A DNA stretch of 64,000 nt from Brachionus rotundiformis (Eukaryota > Rotifera > Eurotatoria > Ploima > Brachionidae): contig JAESIW010000162.1 of the NCBI GenBank assembly GCA_016802295.1, positions 1,095,346-1,159,345 on the forward strand. The letters are read 5' to 3'. The position numbers and the translations under genes were made by a program. Of this stretch, positions 41,711 through 52,800 are shown piece after piece. The notes beneath the pieces are model-generated. The model ran no database searches, had not been told where the DNA came from, and was given only the letters and a program-made list of their open reading frames with translations. Position 1 is the first letter of the stretch. Every line of letters starts with the position of its first letter.

Positions 41711-44680
41711 TTAAATATGAATGTCATCTTCAAAAGCTTGATTTACAGACTGTTCTTGGGATTCGAATATAATATTGCCTTTTACAAACGAATTTAGTTG
41801 ATCCATTGTAGAACCAATAGAGGAAATAGAATTTTTAGGTCCACTTGAATTTGAACTCGGACTGAAATCCAAAATTGAGGTCGAACTTGAAGAGTTTTCT
41901 CTCATTCGAGATTTTTTTTTCTCTCTTAATTTTCCTATAAATGAAATGGAGCTCTTTTTTTCCTCTTGTATCTTGAAAAGTTTTTCTGAAAAAAATTTTT
42001 TGTACAAATTAATCACATCTTTTCGGAATAGAAAAGCGAAAAATATAAAAACACCAGTCGATGCGTTTAATAAAATAAACAAATAAGTCAATATATTGAA
42101 AAGTATTCTAATAAAAACCGAAGAATCGGGGTTAGGTGATGTTGTAGTTAAAAAGAACCCGATTATCCATGTAAAGCCCATAATACACGCTATTTGAATG
42201 TAAAATTTTACGTCCTCATCACCTGGAAGTTTGACATTTGACATTCGACGTAGCTTCTTTTTTTGGTCTTGTTTCTTCTTTCTTATGTTGTAAATAGTCA
42301 AAAAATAAAAATACGCATTGACTAAAATAATTGTTCCGATCGGAAGACCAAAATAGATCAAATTGGCCCTTCCGTTTCGGATCCAACATGGACCATTGAC
42401 TATTAAAACTGTTAGATTCTTTCCACTTTCTTTTTCACATAATGTCTCGTTGAAAAAGCTAGTTTTAGCAGTTTTGTTGGCAATGCTTTCGTTTAAATTT
42501 AAATAATAAGTCTCCGATTCAATGCCGCATCCAGTCAAATAACCAGCATAACATGGTCTATACGGCGTGCTATTATCAACATTTATATCAACAATGAGGC
42601 CAGAAAGTACAATAATTAATGGCACTATCCATGCATAGAGAGAATATTTTGGTAAGCGGTCTTTTAACCGAATAGTTTGTATCAGAATAAGAGATGATTT
42701 ATCACAGAAATTACGATATAGGTCAAAAGCTATCACGTTCATCCAGAAAAAAGAGGCCAGAAAGCCGTAGTGGGTGATTATACTCAAAATAAAACAAAAA
42801 AGAGGAATAATATTTAAAAAAGAACCAAGTAAGAAACAAAATTGAGCTATGGTTAATGCTAGGGTAACATTAATAATATTCCATCCGGGAAGATTTCGAG
42901 TTTGTTTAAAAATAAAATAAGTAAATAGGGTTAGAAACATGAAAATAAGGGATATTACAGTGCTTAAAAAAGATATCCAACCTGATATGGTCTTGTTTAG
43001 ATCGGTTTGATCATCTAGCTCTGCTAGATTAAAGTTTTGCTCTTGGTCAAAGTCATTAAATTTACAAACTCTGATATATTCATTGGGAACTATTGGATCA
43101 TATTCATATTCATCTAGGAAGAAACATTTATTTAAGGCCGATGAGCAGTATGATCTGTCAGGCATTTTCTTAAGCTCACAAAGCCGCAATCGAACAGTGG
43201 CATAATTTTTACACTCAACTCTAATTTTTGGTTTTCGATTGCAAACGTTTAAAAGCTTGCTTGATGCAACACTAGTTGAATTATTATCAAGAACAATGTC
43301 AGTAACATCGGCCAAATGAAGTAAAAGTAAATGAGAACTAAGCTCTCTTTTTGTGGCATAAACTTGATCGTCAGATATTATCTGATGAAATTGTGGATCA
43401 AATACAACTTTTTGAAACAAATCACTTTTTTCAATCAATAGCGGCTTTTTAGTTGTCTCTGAATCACTGCCTGGCTTTTTAATATATAAAACTGTCAAAT
43501 AATAATAGCCAGTCCCGTACAATGTTTCTGTTTCATTTACATATACGTAATATTTTGGTATTTTAGGATCTTTAAATGAGCCAAAAATCCTAAAATTATC
43601 TCGGAAAGTAAGCTTTTCATCTCCCTGTAAAGTACACCAACCATCTTCTTTTGATTCTTTTATCTCAATGGCTTCATTTAAAAAGCATTGATGCTTGTCA
43701 ATGTTAAAGTATCGTTTGTCCATTGCCAACATGTTCAAATAATAAAATAAAATAATTGTTTCTTTAGTTTCATTTTCAAACAATTTCATATCTTTTATTA
43801 AGAAAGAAATTTTCAAAATTTCTTGTGATTCAGTTACCAACAGCCTTTGCTGATTTGAGTCGATATACTTTTCCGAATCATAATCAGCGCTTCTTTTAAA
43901 ATACTGTACCGAAGTTTCATTATGAATTTCATATGAAACTAAATTTAAATCTTCTATCCGGCTTGAATTTATATGTAATACTTTGGCAAAGCTGTTCTTG
44001 AGTGCTTCTAAAAGCTTATCACGCGGATTCATTACTTTTTTATGTTCACAAGTCTCCGTGTCATTTAAACCATGATAGAACACACACAATTTATGAATTA
44101 AAGTTACTTGTATGTTCATTTCGGCTGGCGGTTTCTTTATCGGTTCTGAATATTCAGTCTTGTTAAAGTTGGCATCCTCAACACACCCATTTGGACTCAA
44201 AATGTAGCCTTCCATACAAAACAGGTCCCTACATATTCCAATAACAGGATCGAATATTTGACCATGTCTACAATTTCCAATATCTGACCAATACATATTC
44301 TGCTGACTTAGAATTTGAAGTGAAGTGGTTCCATCATCTTGAAAATTCATAAAAATTGTAAAGGGTTGGGGACCTTTATTAGAATAAATAGGCTCGCTTA
44401 TTGTGATTGAATCTGGTTTTTGACCCACGATTGGTGGTGTTGGGATATAAAAGATTGGTTCTTCGCTTTCAGGTGAACTCGTTTGTATTGAACTTGATTC
44501 AAACGAAGTTCCATGTTCTTCATTGTTGGTAAAATTAAAGAATTTTCCATAAATGTTTGAATAAAGTCTGTTTGGATCTATGTTTTCAATTAGATTTAAT
44601 TGACCTGTTGCTGAACTTGTTGCTGTCAAGCAGTATAAGATGAAACTAAAAGTTAAATACGAAATAGACATAGACAACAT
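41711..44680 (-). CDS. Methuselah-like / family B2 seven-transmembrane receptor
   Basis: Intronless 989-residue membrane receptor. A signal peptide (MLSMSISYLTFSFILYCLTA) is followed by a large ectodomain. Near residues 137-170 is a cysteine-rich block (CRHGQIFDPVIGICRD, LFCMEGYILSPNGC) of the kind seen in invertebrate Methuselah-like receptors. The family B 7TM domain runs from about residue 565 to 890. It includes NLPGWNIINVTLALTIAQF, the SFFWMNVIAFDLYRNF segment of TM3, CWIRNGRANLIYFGLP and the TM6 motif GFTWIIGFF. The ectodomain has several N-glycosylation sites. I do not see a GPS autoproteolysis motif before TM1. The cytoplasmic tail is Lys-rich then Ser-rich. Ligand and signalling are unknown; secretin/adhesion-type is the broader class. 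Confidence 0.88.
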   Translation of the reverse strand: MLSMSISYLTFSFILYCLTATSSATGQLNLIENIDPNRLYSNIYGKFFNFTNNEEHGTSFESSSIQTSSPESEEPIFYIPTPPIVGQKPDSITISEPIYSNKGPQPFTIFMNFQDDGTTSLQILSQQNMYWSDIGNCRHGQIFDPVIGICRDLFCMEGYILSPNGCVEDANFNKTEYSEPIKKPPAEMNIQVTLIHKLCVFYHGLNDTETCEHKKVMNPRDKLLEALKNSFAKVLHINSSRIEDLNLVSYEIHNETSVQYFKRSADYDSEKYIDSNQQRLLVTESQEILKISFLIKDMKLFENETKETIILFYYLNMLAMDKRYFNIDKHQCFLNEAIEIKESKEDGWCTLQGDEKLTFRDNFRIFGSFKDPKIPKYYVYVNETETLYGTGYYYLTVLYIKKPGSDSETTKKPLLIEKSDLFQKVVFDPQFHQIISDDQVYATKRELSSHLLLLHLADVTDIVLDNNSTSVASSKLLNVCNRKPKIRVECKNYATVRLRLCELKKMPDRSYCSSALNKCFFLDEYEYDPIVPNEYIRVCKFNDFDQEQNFNLAELDDQTDLNKTISGWISFLSTVISLIFMFLTLFTYFIFKQTRNLPGWNIINVTLALTIAQFCFLLGSFLNIIPLFCFILSIITHYGFLASFFWMNVIAFDLYRNFCDKSSLILIQTIRLKDRLPKYSLYAWIVPLIIVLSGLIVDINVDNSTPYRPCYAGYLTGCGIESETYYLNLNESIANKTAKTSFFNETLCEKESGKNLTVLIVNGPCWIRNGRANLIYFGLPIGTIILVNAYFYFLTIYNIRKKKQDQKKKLRRMSNVKLPGDEDVKFYIQIACIMGFTWIIGFFLTTTSPNPDSSVFIRILFNILTYLFILLNASTGVFIFFAFLFRKDVINLYKKFFSEKLFKIQEEKKSSISFIGKLREKKKSRMRENSSSSTSILDFSPSSNSSGPKNSISSIGSTMDQLNSFVKGNIIFESQEQSVNQAFEDDIHI

Positions 44681-45865
44681 TCGTTTGATAAATTTTATAA
44701 ATTCTAATTAAATAAATTTTTAAATTATTTTTAATTCGATTTTTTAAGATAAGCTAAAATTATATTTGCCTTCAAAAAACAACTGACTGTTTCACAGAAA
44801 TAAAGTTGCAAGACTTAAGTTTAGACATTTTAGAAGATTTTTATCGTGAATCTTGATTTAAGTTGATATTTTGTTTTTTATGTGACATTTTGTTTAGTAA
44901 TAAAAGTAAAGTTTATTAATTAGTAAAATATTTTAATCTAAATAAACAATTTTCAAAATTTTTAATAATAAAAATTTAAACATCGTTCTCTGGCTAATTG
45001 AAGTTTACCATCATTTTAAATTATCATGATCAAAATTTAATCTTCTTATCTTTTATTATAAAACCTGATACAAAGATTCATTTTCATGAATAACATGTTA
45101 TACCATATCCATATTTTGTGCATGATTCTGCATACAGTAAAAATTTAGATAAATATTGAAAGTTGAATGTTTATAGTTTTAAGTTTTAAAGGCAGTTTAA
45201 AGGAGTCAAAGTCTTTTTTAATAATTTTAGACCATGATCATTTAAATTGATCATTATCTTCAAATTGGCACTTTTTGTATAATTTTAATTGTTAAAATTT
45301 TTGGAATTTCATCAAATGTACAAAATTTAATATATTCACTATTAGCTTTTTAAATTGCTTTTATATTTGATTTCAATTACAAAAATTTATTCTATAAGAT
45401 AAAGAATTAATTAATTATTATCTGCTTTATTATCTGTTCTTTAAAAATTATCAAAAATATATATAAAATAAAATTTAAAGAATTTCTATTAGATTAAATA
45501 GAAATTGGTAGTTTTTATTACTTATTTATTATTATGCTTAATTAATACAATCATTTTTGAATTTTTAAAAATTAAATCTTTAAAGTTATCTGTGATAAAA
45601 AATTATTTTGATATTTGTTGAAATTTTTAAATCAATAAAAATTATTAATTTTACTTTTTAGAATAATTCATTCGAATCCTTAGAAATTTTGAATTCAATC
45701 ATAATAATCTAAACAAATGTTTTCTTTGTCAATTTATTATAAGTTTATGCTAAGCTAAAACAAATTTGCATGAATCTAGTTAAATTATACTGCGTCATTA
45801 AAAGTCTTTGATTAATTCTATAAAGGTTTATTATTAAATTTGAAATAAATTGTAACAGAACTGAT
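44681..45865. other. Divergent intergenic region, no gene seen
   Basis: AT-rich, lies between the starts of the GPCR gene (-) and the lysine-rich gene (+), and must contain both promoters. Confidence 0.35.
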
Positions 45866-46448
45866 ATGGAAAATAATAGTGGTGAAAATGGCTTGAATAT
45901 GAACCAAAATACTTTACAAATAGAACAAAAACGTAAACGAAACATAAAAATTAAAAGAAAAAATCATAAATCATCAAAAAGTTCAAAATCTAGAGAGCCT
46001 ACTTCAAATATCAAAAAAAAATTAAGTAAATTTAAGCGAAAATTTTTACTTAAATTTACAGAAGATGACAAAAAACTTTTTATGCTCAAACAAAATGATT
46101 TAAGCATCTCCAAAAATTATCTTTTACCCTGGGAGAAAAGAAAAACAAGTAACATTAAGTAAAATTTAAGATTTAAATTTTATATTTAGCTTGAAAGATT
46201 TAATCAAAAGAAATTATTTTTTTCAAAATTTAAAGAGGGACAAAATGCCAAAATATGAAACTATAAGTCAGAAAATTTCGAAAAATAGACTAAATTTTGG
46301 CAAATTAAGAAAAAATAATAATTATGAATTAGAAATAATTCGGCAAAATTTAAAAGAATCGAAACACCAAGTTTGTTTTGTAGAAAATTTAGAAAATAGT
46401 CAATTCGTTGGTAAATTAATAAGTAGAGTTTTAAAAAGTAACCCATAA
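45866..46448 (+). CDS. Lysine-rich protein of unknown function, 2 exons
   Basis: Exons 45866-46158 and 46190-46448 join in frame through a 31-bp intron (GTAAAA...TTTAG) to give 183 residues. The product is strongly basic. A bipartite-looking nuclear or nucleolar signal (KRKRNIKIKRKNHK) is near the N-terminus, followed by a Ser/Lys stretch. Further motifs include LLPWEKRKTSNI and KDLIKRNYFFQNLKRDKMPK. I do not recognise the family. A nucleolar, ribosome-biogenesis or mitochondrial-ribosome role would suit the composition but is only a guess. The intron is unusually short, near the lower limit for animals. It converges with the next gene (295 bp between stops). Confidence 0.65.
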
Positions 46449-46743
46449 ATTTAAGATTATTTATGTATTTATTTTATATGTTTGTAAATTTGATAATTAA
46501 TTTTTTATAAATATTAAAAAATAAATTATTTTTTCAATTTAAATTGGCTAATATTAATCCAAAATAAAAAACAAGTAGCCTCTTCTTGATAATTGATTGT
46601 AAAAAATAATCAAAAATTGAATTTAAAAAGAGTTATTAAAATAGATTTATTTAAATAAAAAATAAAATTTGATTAAAAAAATAAATAAAATTTTATTGAA
46701 ATTCTTAAGGGAAATATACAAACCGAGTAATGTTACTAAAATT

Positions 46744-49700
46744 TTAGTTAAAAGAGTATGAAAAAATTGTAAAAGCACCGATACTAATAAAAAATAAACC
46801 ACATGTATTTTTCAGAAAACTATAATTTAATGGATCGCGGACTAAACTGTAACTTTCATTAAGATAAAAAAAAGGACTGCCAGTCCGTTCGAATTCATTA
46901 ATATAATTAAATTTATCCAAAGTAAGTAGGGAATACTTAGAATACTGATTGTTTATGTCGTAAAACGTAGCAAAATCATCGAATAAGGGTTTTCTAACTT
47001 TAAGATTTTGAATAGAATAAAGATCAAAAGGATATTCAACAAAGTGATCTTTAGGTAAAAAAACTTGATCGAGATTAAAAATTGAAAAAGGAGCACTTTC
47101 ATGAGGAAGAGATGATAATAAAAAAGAATCTTGGATGAATAAACCAACAGATGAAACATCTCTAAGCTGAAAGAAATTAATAAATGAATTATATTTATTC
47201 TCAATAGAGAGAGATGTTTGCATTTGAAAAAATACGTGGTTTTCATTTGAGAAATTAAAAAAATTATCAAAATTAGAAAACAAATGAGTATTATTCAACC
47301 GATTATGAAAATGATTATTATCTTTAAATTTCTTCCTAAAAAAAAAGCTAAGGAAAGAAAAAGAACGATATGGTTTACTGATTTTGTCAGTTATTCCATC
47401 GTCTGAATCCGCTTTATTTTTGTCATTGCTAGCAATTGGAATTTTGGAGGCAACTTGATCATCATTTATTGAAAATTTTGATAACACAGTTTTGAATAAG
47501 GACTGTGTATTGTTGCCTTGAGCTTCTTGTTTTGGTGTAAGTTCAAAAGAGTCTTCTAATTGATTTTCAATTGATTCTTCTAACTTGATGTTTTTATTAG
47601 TCTCAATGAAATCATTAATTGATTTGTCCATAGATTCTTGTGGAATTGTGGTCGTGTATTCAGTATTCCAATCATTTTCTGAACTAAATACTGCGAGATC
47701 ATTATTTGATTTATTTGTAGAATCTGTATCAGATTCATTCAATTTTTCTACATTTATTTTCTCGCATTCAATATTAAACAACGGAAAATATGTACAATCA
47801 TTTGATGGAGTGAATAAACTTGTATAAGCGGTATTTTCATCTTCCTTCTTAAGCACCACATTATAAGCAGAGCGGTCGATAAAATTTGGATCAACACTGT
47901 TTTGCCTTGAAGTTATTCCATCGTCTGAATCCGCTTTATTTTTGTCATTGCTAGCAATTGGAATTTTGGAGGCAACTTGATCATCATTTATTGAAAATTT
48001 TGATAACACAGTTTTGAATAAGGACTGTGTATTGTTGCCTTGAGCTTCTTGTTTTGGTGTAAGTTCAAAAGAGTCTTCTAATTGATTTTCAATTGATTCT
48101 TCTAACTTGATGTTTTTATTAGTCTCAATGAAATCATTAATTGATTTGTCCATAGATTCTTGTGGAATTGTGGTCGTGTATTCAGTATTCCAATCATTTT
48201 CTGAACTAGATACTATTTTTTCATTTAATTTCTGATTTTCTTTTGAAGAAGAAAAATTTTTTTCTTTTTGAGATTTTTTTCTATTTATTTTTAAATCGTA
48301 AAGACCAAGAAGATCTAAATTTTTTTCTTCTTTATCGATAAGAAATGAATTCTTATCATTATTTATTTCGTTTAAAATAATTTTTTGTTCCTTTTCTTCT
48401 TCATTTTTTATTTTTACACATTCACATATTTGCTGATTTTTTTCTTTATCTCTGAATACTCTATCATTATACTCAATTTCTAATTCTTTTTCATGTATTA
48501 CTGTTTTTTTTTCCAAAATTAATTTTTGTTCTTCCGATTGTTTCATTTTTATATCTTCGCCTTTTAATTTTTCTGATATATTTTCTTTTTCTTTAATTGA
48601 TTTTTTTCTATCATTTTCGATTTTTTTTCCTTTGTTCCTTTTTTCTATTTTAGTTAATATTTTATCATTTTTCTCTTTCAATATTTCTCTTAATTTTCGT
48701 TCAGTATTTTCTTCATTCTCTTCAAGTTGCTCTATATTTTCTTTCCTAAGTAACATGTTCCTCTCCACTGGTTCGTCATCAATTTCTTTATCTTTTTCAT
48801 CTATTTCAATAGATGACATTTTATGGCAAAAGTCATCAAAACTATTTGTTTCATCGTTACTTAAATCAATCACTTCTACATAATTTTCTCCAGGTGGATA
48901 GAATTCGACCATCGTATAAACTGATCTTCTACTGCTACTTCTACTTTCAGAAGTTGATGAATTATTATAAAAATTACTTTTTCCTGTATTAAGGAAATTT
49001 TGGTTATAAGAACCTGAATCAGAGAGGCTACTTATTAGAGATGAAGATGAATTAGAACGGATATTAGATAAAAAACTTTGATTTTCAAAGTCCGTATTTA
49101 TTTTTGATGTTTCGAAGCTGCTCATTGATTCTAAGGATTTATAAAAATCTTTATCAATTTCATTCTTAATTAAAGTCTTGATAATTAGTTTTTGTCCATT
49201 TCCGTTCAATATTTCCTCATCTTAGATTATAAATATTAATTTTTACCTTTTATTTATTTTATTTAATACATACTCTCTTTAATTTGATCTTCTGATAAAT
49301 GACAAGATTCATTCCCCTCTGGGTTCAGTTCTTGTTTGCTATATCTCAAATTGTATGAAGAATAGACTCTACTTTCTTCACAATCACTTTCTATTTCTAA
49401 CTTTTGGCCAGTGTCGGTAAACGGGACTATATCTGGTTGTAAAGAATTTTCTATTTGTGTATTATCTATATAATTTGTTTTATCATTCGGTGTCACAGTT
49501 ATAATTTGAACATCCATCAATAAATCGAAATAAGTAGACTCAGGATCAAAATCGAGAGAAACTGTGTCACAAAAAGAACATTTTTGAATAGAAGAACCTT
49601 TTGATTTAAATTTTTGTTCTTTCTTAAAATCTTTTGAATAGTTATATTCGATTTCTATTCTTCTTTTTCCGTCTGTTGAGCACAAATCTAGAATTCGTCT

Positions 49701-49877
49701 GGTCAAAAATATTTGACCTTTGGGTTTTTGGGAAAAACATTTTATTCCTAGAGAACTCGGTTTCCATAAATCTTCGGGATCATTAGTATTTAGGAAAGAT
49801 TGTAATAAAACTCGATTTTGACTTGTTAAATTAATTTGATCTTCATTTTCTGAATAATGCAAATCTATCGAGTCCAT
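46744..49877 (-). CDS. Long charged protein with perfect internal duplication, 2 exons
   Basis: Two exons, 49877-49274 and 49220-46744, join in frame through a GTATGT...TCTAAG intron of 53 bp to give about 1026 residues. Without the splice the first frame ends in a stop just inside the intron. The N-terminal 200 residues hold a small possibly folded part (KCFSQKPKGQIFLTRRILDL, EIEYNY, a Cys pair KCSFCDT). A Ser-rich region, then a Lys/Glu coiled coil (about residues 355-465), follow. About 100 residues occur twice without change (about 539-638 and 713-812). The last 22 residues are hydrophobic (CGLFFISIGAFTIFSYSF) and could be a membrane tail anchor. I do not recognise the family. Confidence 0.7.
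47389..47686 (-). repeat. 298-bp in-gene direct repeat, downstream copy
   Basis: Identical by eye to 47911-48208 (offset 522 bp, 174 codons), so the reading frame is kept. In the protein this is the second copy. Confidence 0.9.
47911..48208 (-). repeat. 298-bp in-gene direct repeat, upstream copy
   Basis: First copy in the protein. It reads SENDWNTEYTTTIPQE and ends SNDKNKADSDDGIT, the same as the other copy. Sequence identity ends sharply on both sides. Confidence 0.9.
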
Positions 49878-52800
49878 TTAACTAATCTACTATCTAAAGA
49901 AATTTTTACAAATAAAATAATCTAATCAATAAAGTATGCTAGTTTTTTTGTTGTTTTTTATTGAAAATATAAATTAACTTTCATAACTTTCTTTTAAAAA
50001 TTTTATCATACTGTTTCAAAATTTAAATAAAAAAATATATAAAATTTTAAAATTGATAAATCTTGATTTATTTTGAAATAAAAGAACAAATGATCTTTTT
50101 GAAATAAAGCCGTATTCAATATGACTAGCATGTGATCTTATGTAAAAATATTATGTATTTGAATAAAAAAACATTCTAAAATAATTAGCTTGGGTTCTTG
50201 TGAGCATGTTTTAAGCTCATCATTACCAACGCCAAATATCAAGTTTATGTAGGAAGTCTAACCATGTTCACCATACTCTAAGACGTAAGCAAACATGACA
50301 TTTTAAGTATAAGAATTAAAAAAACAAAAGCCTAATCTTACGCCTATTTAAAGTCGCTTTGAAGTTCATTGTTTTAAGATTGTGCTTTGATCGACAATAC
50401 ATAAAATAAATAAATTATAAAATCAAGTTTAATAAACTTTATTGTGCTGGTACTTGAGTACGCAGATATTATGTAAATGGAAGTAAGTTTTGTGTTTAAA
50501 ATATTTAACCATATAAAAATTTTTATCGTATTTTAGGTCCTAAATTAGAATAAATAAATATCTTAAATTATTAAAATATATTTTTAATCCAAGGCCTAAT
50601 GCATTTAGATGAGAGAATATATTTTTTAATAACTTAGGGAATAACTCAAGCCTATTTAAACTAATAGACAGAAACCATAATACAAGAAAATATTTTTCGA
50701 AATTGACTTATTTCAAGATTAGCCACTTGACTTTATAAAATTCTCTTATTCATTTATTTTTATAACTTATTGATTTATTTTGAATAGCTGGATCATTTCT
50801 CGACCCTAAAGGAGTATGGAGATTTTTTGTTAAATTTAAAACTCTTTTCTTCATTATTATTTTAAAATAAAACTTTTTTTAAATTAGCAGGCGTCAATTT
50901 AACTTGAGGATGTATTAAATTTAATAACTCTTAATTGAGTATATTTTTTTGAACTTTGTTTAAGGCTATTAAATTTCTTTTAATGAAAAAAAATACATTT
51001 TGCCTGAATACGTTTTTAAAAATCGGATAATTTTAATAAAAAAATTTCATGATCATTAATTCTTTCTAAATAAAATAGTTAAATGTTAAAAATTAAATAC
51101 CAACTAGTTTGCCTGGAAATCAATTGGCTTTATCTTAAGAAAGTAATAAAGAAAGTATAATCTTTTTTAAGAATAAACTTGAGCTAAAAGCAATATTTAG
51201 AAACTGATATTTGCCAATCTTAAATTTCATTTAAAACTTTGGAATATTAGAAACAAAATTTTTAATACACAAGCATGGATGAAAGCATTTGGAAAAAGTA
51301 AAACTATTTATTCCAAAAATCAACTTCTAAATAACTAAAGACTTTTTAAATTATGCTTTACTTAAATAAGTTTTGATGTACAAATATCAATAGTACCTTG
51401 AATAAACTAATCAATAAACATATTAAAAATATTTAACATCCAACTTTTATTTTAATTTCGTTTGAAAACATTAAAAAACCACTTCAAAAACTTGAATAAT
51501 ATTTATTATGAATATATTCAATTTGATGTCATAATTTAAATTTTTCTTGATGATAAAATTAAATTTTATCTCTTTTTTCTTGATGATAAATAGTTAAAAT
51601 TTAAATTTGTTCGATTTAAATAAAAAACTCTTTAAAACTGTTTAAACAAAATTATAAAATCAAAATTTTCAACACTCTCAATATTATTTTAAAATTCTTG
51701 TTTTGAATTCTTAAAATAGAGTTACCTGCTCAAGGTTTTTTTCATAACTATATTTTCAAGTGGCTTTACTTTCTGGAATCGGAGCAAATATTTTTTACCA
51801 TAAAAGAAAACGCTTTGAAAATCGATAATGTAAAAAAATTTGCATATAGTAAAAATAAAGCTCTATGTTAATGTACATACAAAGCTTTAAATAAACATTA
51901 CCACCTATTTGAGATCGTATTTTGAATTTAGCAATCTCTAAATTTCTATTACTTGAAAATTTCTACTTTACCATTTGATGCTTAAGGAAAGCAATTAAAG
52001 CCTAAAAGTCCTAATTTTGATGATAAAAAAGTTTATTTAAATAGAATGATAAAATTTGTAATGAGATCAGTCACATATGCCATTTTTAGTTTAAGTCGAT
52101 AAAGAACAATCTAAAGTCGTGATTTAAACAATTTCATTAGAAAATTTCAAGTCTCCCAAAGCGACATACGAATTTAACCCTTTTCCAAACAAAAAAATAA
52201 CAAAGGCAGTCTAAAATTTTTATAAGGTGTTTTCTTGTCTCTATATTGCTCAAATGACCATTCGATATACGAAACCCAATTTAAAATTTTTTTTTTAATC
52301 TTTTTAATAAGTAAATTTTAAACACTTCAATTTATTGCCCGCCAAGTTGGTTGACTAAAATTCTTCGAGCTTGATTTATTCGTCGATTAAAAGATTTAAC
52401 TAAACTCATCAAAATCTTTATTCGTAAGTTTGAGCTTAAAAATAAAGATTTAAATTTTGAATAATAAATTAAACTCTCCATTAAATTAATTTATTTTAAA
52501 AAAAACAAAAAATATTATTTTCAAAGTAAACTTAAATATACGAATAATTTTAAATAGAAAATAAAGACTATTATTTAGCATTTCGCTGATCTAACATAAA
52601 GCTGTGAAGATTATCTCTTTCTATGCTTAATAATGTCTGTTATCTAAAAAAATTGATCTTGTTTCCAAAATTTATTTCTTACTTTAAAAAATTGATATTT
52701 TTCATCTTATGATTTTAGAAAACATTTAACAGTTTATTTATAAATCAAATTGTTTGAGTAAACAAATTTTAGAGAACGCTAAACGAATAGATAATAAAAT

